DNA of 9,231 bases from DASVAL01 sp035649575. GTDB taxonomy: Bacteria > Planctomycetota > UBA1135 > UBA2386. The stretch spans positions 1 through 9,231 of the forward strand of contig DASRJH010000027.1 in NCBI GenBank assembly GCA_035649575.1, in the 5' to 3' direction. A program made the translations under genes and the position numbers. The notes beneath the pieces were generated by a model that ran no database searches, was not told the DNA's origin, and was given only the letters and a program-made list of their open reading frames with translations. This document shows positions 6,058-9,231 of the stretch, one piece after another (position 1 is the first letter of the stretch; each line of letters starts with the position of its first letter).

Positions 6058-9024
6058 TCACCGCAGCGAGAAGCGCAGCGGCTCGCCGGCGCTCCCCGCG
6101 TCGCGCAGGTCGACGGGCCATGCACGGCGGACGCCGTCGACCACTGCCTCGAGCGTGAACTGGCCGAACGGCTGCGGCGCTTGCCACCAATGCGGCTCGA
6201 TGCCCGTGGCGGCCGTCGTCGTGCTGTCCGCCGACACGACGTTGCCCGCGGCGTCGCGCAGCGCGAACTCGCAACGTTGCCACTGGTCGGGGAACGGCAT
6301 CGTGAAGCGGAAGCGGCGATGCGATGCCGGCGCCACGTCGAGCGTGACGACGGAGTCGCCGCCGGCCGTCACTTCGACGTCGCGCGGTGGCGCGTGCCAA
6401 CCCGGCGTCGACAGCTGCACGCGGTGGCGGCCGACGGTCGCGTTCGTCGCGACGAGGTGCGTGCCGTCCCACTTCAGGCGCTGGCGGCGGTAGCTGGAGT
6501 CGAGATCCGCGGCCGGCTTGTCGATCGTCGCGCCGTCGTTCGTGCGCAGTGCGACGCGCAGCGTGCCGCCGGGTTCGGTCACGACGTCGCCGATGTCGAG
6601 CTGCTGTCCGTCCTGCAGCTCGAAAGTCGGTCCGACGACGACGGGTTCGCCGTCCGCCTGCAGCCACACGAACCAGCGACCGGGCGGCACCTGCCTGGCG
6701 GTGAAGCGGTCCCCGTCCAGCTGCGCACGAACCCTCATCACGGACGTCGACAGGGAGATCTCCGCTGCGCGGCCGGCGAGCCGGTTGCCGGCGTCGACGA
6801 TTCTTCCGGTGACTTCACCGGAGCCCTGTTTCAGCATCGCCGGCATCAGCAACTCGACGTCGAGACCGCCCGGCACGACGCCGTGGACGTAGACCCAGCG
6901 CGTCCCCAGCGCCGCCGAGTGCACGCGGGCGCCGACCGTGTATGGCACGTCCGCGCAGTTCGGGAACACGAAGAGGCCCGGCGTGTCGCGTTCCACCAAC
7001 ACGCTGAGCGCCGTCGCGAGTCCCGCGGGCTGCTCCGCGTAAGCGAGCATCGACGTGCCGTAGTGCGCGGGCTTGCCGTGCTCGTCGACGAGCCGCACGC
7101 GCAGCGTCTTGCCCGCGGTGAGAACCGGGTCCCACGCCAGCTCGTCGCCGGCGCGACCGCTCAGGGTCGCGCTGCACGAGGCGGTGACCGCGGACCCCCA
7201 CGAGCCGCCCTGCGTCGCCGCGATCACATCGGCTGCACCCTCCGGCACGCTGCGCAGCTCGAACCGACCGGCTGCGTCGGAGCGCGTGCGCGGCCGTTTC
7301 AACTCGCGTCGCTCGCTGAGCGCACCCTCGAGCCACCCGAAGGAGGCGACGAGAGGATCGAGCGACGTGACGATTGCGCCAGCGACGGCACTGCCCTTCT
7401 CGTCGCGCACCGTGCCGCGCACGACGAAGCCCCGCGCGACGACCAACGTGACCTGCGCCGTCTGGCCCGCGACGCACGTGACGCTCGACGACGCGCGCGT
7501 GCAGCCGTCGGCCCGTGCGTCGATCGGCTGCTCGCCGGGCTCGACGCCGTCGCAGCGGAACGCGCCGTCGTCGCCGGTGTCGGCGACGTGCGGGCTCCAC
7601 GACTCGCGCGTGATCGGCGGCTCGTAGTGGCCGCCCATGCCGCGGCCGAGCACGACCGTCGCGCCGGCGACCGGGGTGCCGCTCTGGTCGACGACCACGC
7701 CGGCGACGGTCGCGCCGGGCCGCACCAGCTCGAGCCGGATCTGCACCGCCAACGCATCCGCCGGCCTCGTGACCCCCTCGAGATCGACGAGCCGCGACGG
7801 CGCGTAGCGCGCCGCGCGGGCGCCGAGCGACCACTTTGGATCGACCGCGCGCACGGCGAACGCGCCGCCGGCGTCGCTCGCCGCGATCACGCGGCCGCCG
7901 AGCCAGCCGCCGCGCGGCGACACGAGCACGATCTGCGCGTCTGCGACGGGCCGCTGGTGTTCGTCGATCACCGTGCCCGCGACGTCGATGCCGCGCGGCA
8001 GCACGAAGTCGACGTCGCTCACGCTGCCGCCGGCCACCGTCGTCTTGGCCCTGCCGCCGCGATCGGACGACAGTTCGACGTTGCCCGCGGGCACACGGCT
8101 CGCATGCGCGACGCCGCGCGCGTCGGCGACCAGACGCAGCTCGTTGCGGTCGAGCTGCGCCTCGCCGCAGAGCACGCAGTGGATCGCGACTCCCGGCGCG
8201 GGCGTGCGGTCGTGCCACAGCACGCGGACGACGAGGGAGCCGAACGGCGACGCCGACGCGGCAGCCTCTTCGCGAACCGCCGGAGTCGCAGCGGGCGGCG
8301 TCTCGGCCTGCGCCTGCGGAATCGCGCTCGCGACCGGCGCGCCCGCAGCCGGCGGCGTCACGGCGACCGCATCGCGCGGCCATGCCACCGCGGTGCCGGC
8401 GATCGCGACCACGAGAACGACGCCCGCGAGCAGCAGCTTCTTGCCTTCCATCAGCAGTCCTCCCTTGGCGATGCCGGCGACAACCATCCCGGTGCCGGCG
8501 TGCGCGAATGGCACGAGCGCTCCGGCCCACGTCCCGCGGCTTCCGTAACGACCGTCGAGCATGCGCCGGAGCAGTTGCAGCGCGCGCCACAACCTCGTCT
8601 TGACGGTCTTCACCGGCTCGCCGAGCAGCCGCGCGATCGCGGCGGGCGAACGGTGCTCGTAGTAGCGCAGCCACACCGCGGTCCGGTACGGCTCGTCGAG
8701 CGAGCGAACGGCCGCGACGATGTCCTCCTGCAGCTCGAGCTGCTCGGCCGCGTCGCGCGACTCGACGCCGTCATCGCGCGCGACGAGCTGTTCGCGCCGG
8801 CGGCGCCGCTGCTCGGTGCGCCACAGGTCGAACGCGCAGCTGCGCACGACCGCGCGCAGCCACGCGGCGACCGACACCGGCCCCGACGGCGGCCGCACGA
8901 GCGCGGTCACGCACGCCTGCTGCACCGCGTCGTCGGCGAGCGTGTCGTCCGCGAGCAGGTCGCGCGCGAGCGCTCGCAGCGACGCGACGTGCCGGGTCAG
9001 GTCGTCGGCAGGGAACGGGACCAT
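6058..9024 (-). CDS. ECF sigma factor fused to a transmembrane helix and carboxypeptidase-regulatory-like modules
   Basis: A 988-residue predicted membrane-tethered transcription factor. N-terminal sigma region 2 spans about 8-78 (LADDAVQQACVTAL 29-42, AWLRAVVRSCAFDLWR 54-69, then a basic RRRRRR run). Region 4 spans about 105-158 (LDEPYRTAVWLRYYEHRSP 109-127; helix-turn-helix IARLLGEPVKTVKTRLWRAL 130-149). A hydrophobic helix at about 196-215 follows KK, giving cytoplasmic sigma and an external C-terminus by the positive-inside rule. A Pro/Ala linker (220-258) leads to beta-sandwich modules; the clearest carboxypeptidase-regulatory-like starts are at about 346 (VAGTVIDEHQRPVADAQIVL), 440 (VAGVVVDQSGTPVAGATVVL), 534 (VVRGTVRDEKGSAVAGAIVT) and 737 (EVTGRIVDAGNRLAG). 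No separate anti-sigma gene is visible, so the C-terminus may provide sensing or restraint (inference). ATG 9024 is chosen as the first ATG next to the sigma domain; a TTG at 9165 would add 47 unlikely residues. Possibly co-transcribed with the beta-helix gene downstream. Confidence 0.88.
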   Translation of the reverse strand: MVPFPADDLTRHVASLRALARDLLADDTLADDAVQQACVTALVRPPSGPVSVAAWLRAVVRSCAFDLWRTEQRRRRREQLVARDDGVESRDAAEQLELQEDIVAAVRSLDEPYRTAVWLRYYEHRSPAAIARLLGEPVKTVKTRLWRALQLLRRMLDGRYGSRGTWAGALVPFAHAGTGMVVAGIAKGGLLMEGKKLLLAGVVLVVAIAGTAVAWPRDAVAVTPPAAGAPVASAIPQAQAETPPAATPAVREEAAASASPFGSLVVRVLWHDRTPAPGVAIHCVLCGEAQLDRNELRLVADARGVAHASRVPAGNVELSSDRGGRAKTTVAGGSVSDVDFVLPRGIDVAGTVIDEHQRPVADAQIVLVSPRGGWLGGRVIAASDAGGAFAVRAVDPKWSLGARAARYAPSRLVDLEGVTRPADALAVQIRLELVRPGATVAGVVVDQSGTPVAGATVVLGRGMGGHYEPPITRESWSPHVADTGDDGAFRCDGVEPGEQPIDARADGCTRASSSVTCVAGQTAQVTLVVARGFVVRGTVRDEKGSAVAGAIVTSLDPLVASFGWLEGALSERRELKRPRTRSDAAGRFELRSVPEGAADVIAATQGGSWGSAVTASCSATLSGRAGDELAWDPVLTAGKTLRVRLVDEHGKPAHYGTSMLAYAEQPAGLATALSVLVERDTPGLFVFPNCADVPYTVGARVHSAALGTRWVYVHGVVPGGLDVELLMPAMLKQGSGEVTGRIVDAGNRLAGRAAEISLSTSVMRVRAQLDGDRFTARQVPPGRWFVWLQADGEPVVVGPTFELQDGQQLDIGDVVTEPGGTLRVALRTNDGATIDKPAADLDSSYRRQRLKWDGTHLVATNATVGRHRVQLSTPGWHAPPRDVEVTAGGDSVVTLDVAPASHRRFRFTMPFPDQWQRCEFALRDAAGNVVSADSTTTAATGIEPHWWQAPQPFGQFTLEAVVDGVRRAWPVDLRDAGSAGEPLRFSLR
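8458..8466 (-). promoter_or_regulatory. Strong internal Shine-Dalgarno before an in-frame ATG in the sigma fusion gene
   Basis: On the minus strand AAGGGAGGA lies six bases before an in-frame ATG at 8451 (codon 192 of the sigma fusion). That ATG opens MEGKKLLLAGVVLVVA, which reads like a natural N-terminal signal anchor. Initiation there would give a 797-residue membrane protein (6058-8451) without the sigma domain. None of the four assigned gene starts in the window has such a site. The bases also encode Lys-Gly-Gly within the fusion, so chance is possible. Confidence 0.4.
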
Positions 9025-9231
9025 CGGCAACGAGACGTCACCGCGGGCATGGGGGACCTCGGGATTCTGACGGAACGGCTGCACGGACGCGTAGGTGTTG
9101 GAGAGTGCGTCCCGGACCACCCGGAACCCACGCCAGCACGATCGCCCTCCCCGCCACCGCGTCAACGCCCCAGCCCCACCTCGGCTCTCGGCGATCGCAG
9201 GCCCGTGCGCGTGCAGTAGGATGGCGGCTGG
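9025..9231. other. Upstream region of sigma fusion gene; possible start of a divergent gene at the right edge
   Basis: No complete gene is seen in these 207 bases. On minus this is the leader of the sigma fusion gene; a TTGACG at 9160-9165 has no matching -10 at normal spacing. On plus, ATG 9221 begins MAA and runs off the window, preceded by TAGGAT at 9217-9222, a weak -10-like string. Whether a divergent gene starts here cannot be decided from the few bases available. Confidence 0.2.

Noticed and set aside
4148..6667. Longer minus-strand start for the beta-helix protein (839 codons)
   Set aside because: The extra N-terminal part overlaps the end of the sigma fusion gene in another frame and is Arg-rich. 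The signal peptide at ATG 5968 marks the true start.
9160..9165. TTGACG (minus strand) as a -35 box for the sigma fusion gene
   Set aside because: At 17 bp spacing the next hexamer is ATCGTG, not a -10 box, so no paired promoter is supported.
5974..9219. Plus-strand open frame of 1081 codons over the sigma fusion gene
   Set aside because: Arg/His/Asp/Ala-rich antisense shadow without domains. The minus frame contains sigma regions 2 and 4, a membrane helix and carboxypeptidase-regulatory-like modules.

Overview
The window reads as high-GC bacterial DNA, most likely from a planctomycete (Planctomycetota). Three things point that way. One gene is a Hanks-type kinase with a membrane anchor and long kinesin-light-chain-like TPR tail, a class typical of that phylum. 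An ECF sigma factor stands head-to-head with it, and a second sigma factor is fused to a membrane anchor and carboxypeptidase-regulatory-like domains. A secreted beta-helix protein carries a choice-of-anchor-Q-type segment. None of the four main start codons has a clear Shine-Dalgarno sequence. The species cannot be named from the sequence.

Layout, left to right. (1) Positions 1-3667, minus strand: a large serine/threonine protein kinase gene that runs off the left edge. It encodes a complete kinase domain, one membrane helix, a coiled coil and at least 14 tandem 42-residue TPR-type repeats in exact 126-bp register. It has no stop codon inside the window. (2) 3668-3720: a 53-bp divergent spacer that must hold the promoters of both flanking genes. 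(3) 3721-4275, plus strand: an ECF sigma factor whose region 2 is recognisable but whose DNA-binding region 4 is missing; it looks like a decayed gene. (4) 4148-5968, minus strand: a 606-residue secreted, Gly-rich right-handed beta-helix protein, convergent with and overlapping the open frame of the sigma remnant. (5) 6058-9024, minus strand: a 988-residue protein with an N-terminal ECF sigma factor, a transmembrane helix and a long string of carboxypeptidase-regulatory-like beta-sandwich modules. It lies 89 bp upstream of the beta-helix gene on the same strand, so the two may be co-transcribed. (6) 9025-9231: upstream region of gene 5, with at most the first codons of another gene at the right edge.

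Two regulatory themes emerge. The kinase/sigma pair resembles the common planctomycete pairing of an ECF sigma factor with a cytoplasmic kinase bearing a large protein-interaction tail, but here the sigma partner appears broken. The second theme is a membrane-tethered sigma factor next to a secreted surface-type protein, which suggests envelope sensing (inference). The most unusual local signal is a strong Shine-Dalgarno-like sequence inside the sigma fusion gene, directly before an internal ATG that starts exactly at the membrane anchor. The gene may therefore yield both the full fusion and a sigma-less membrane protein.
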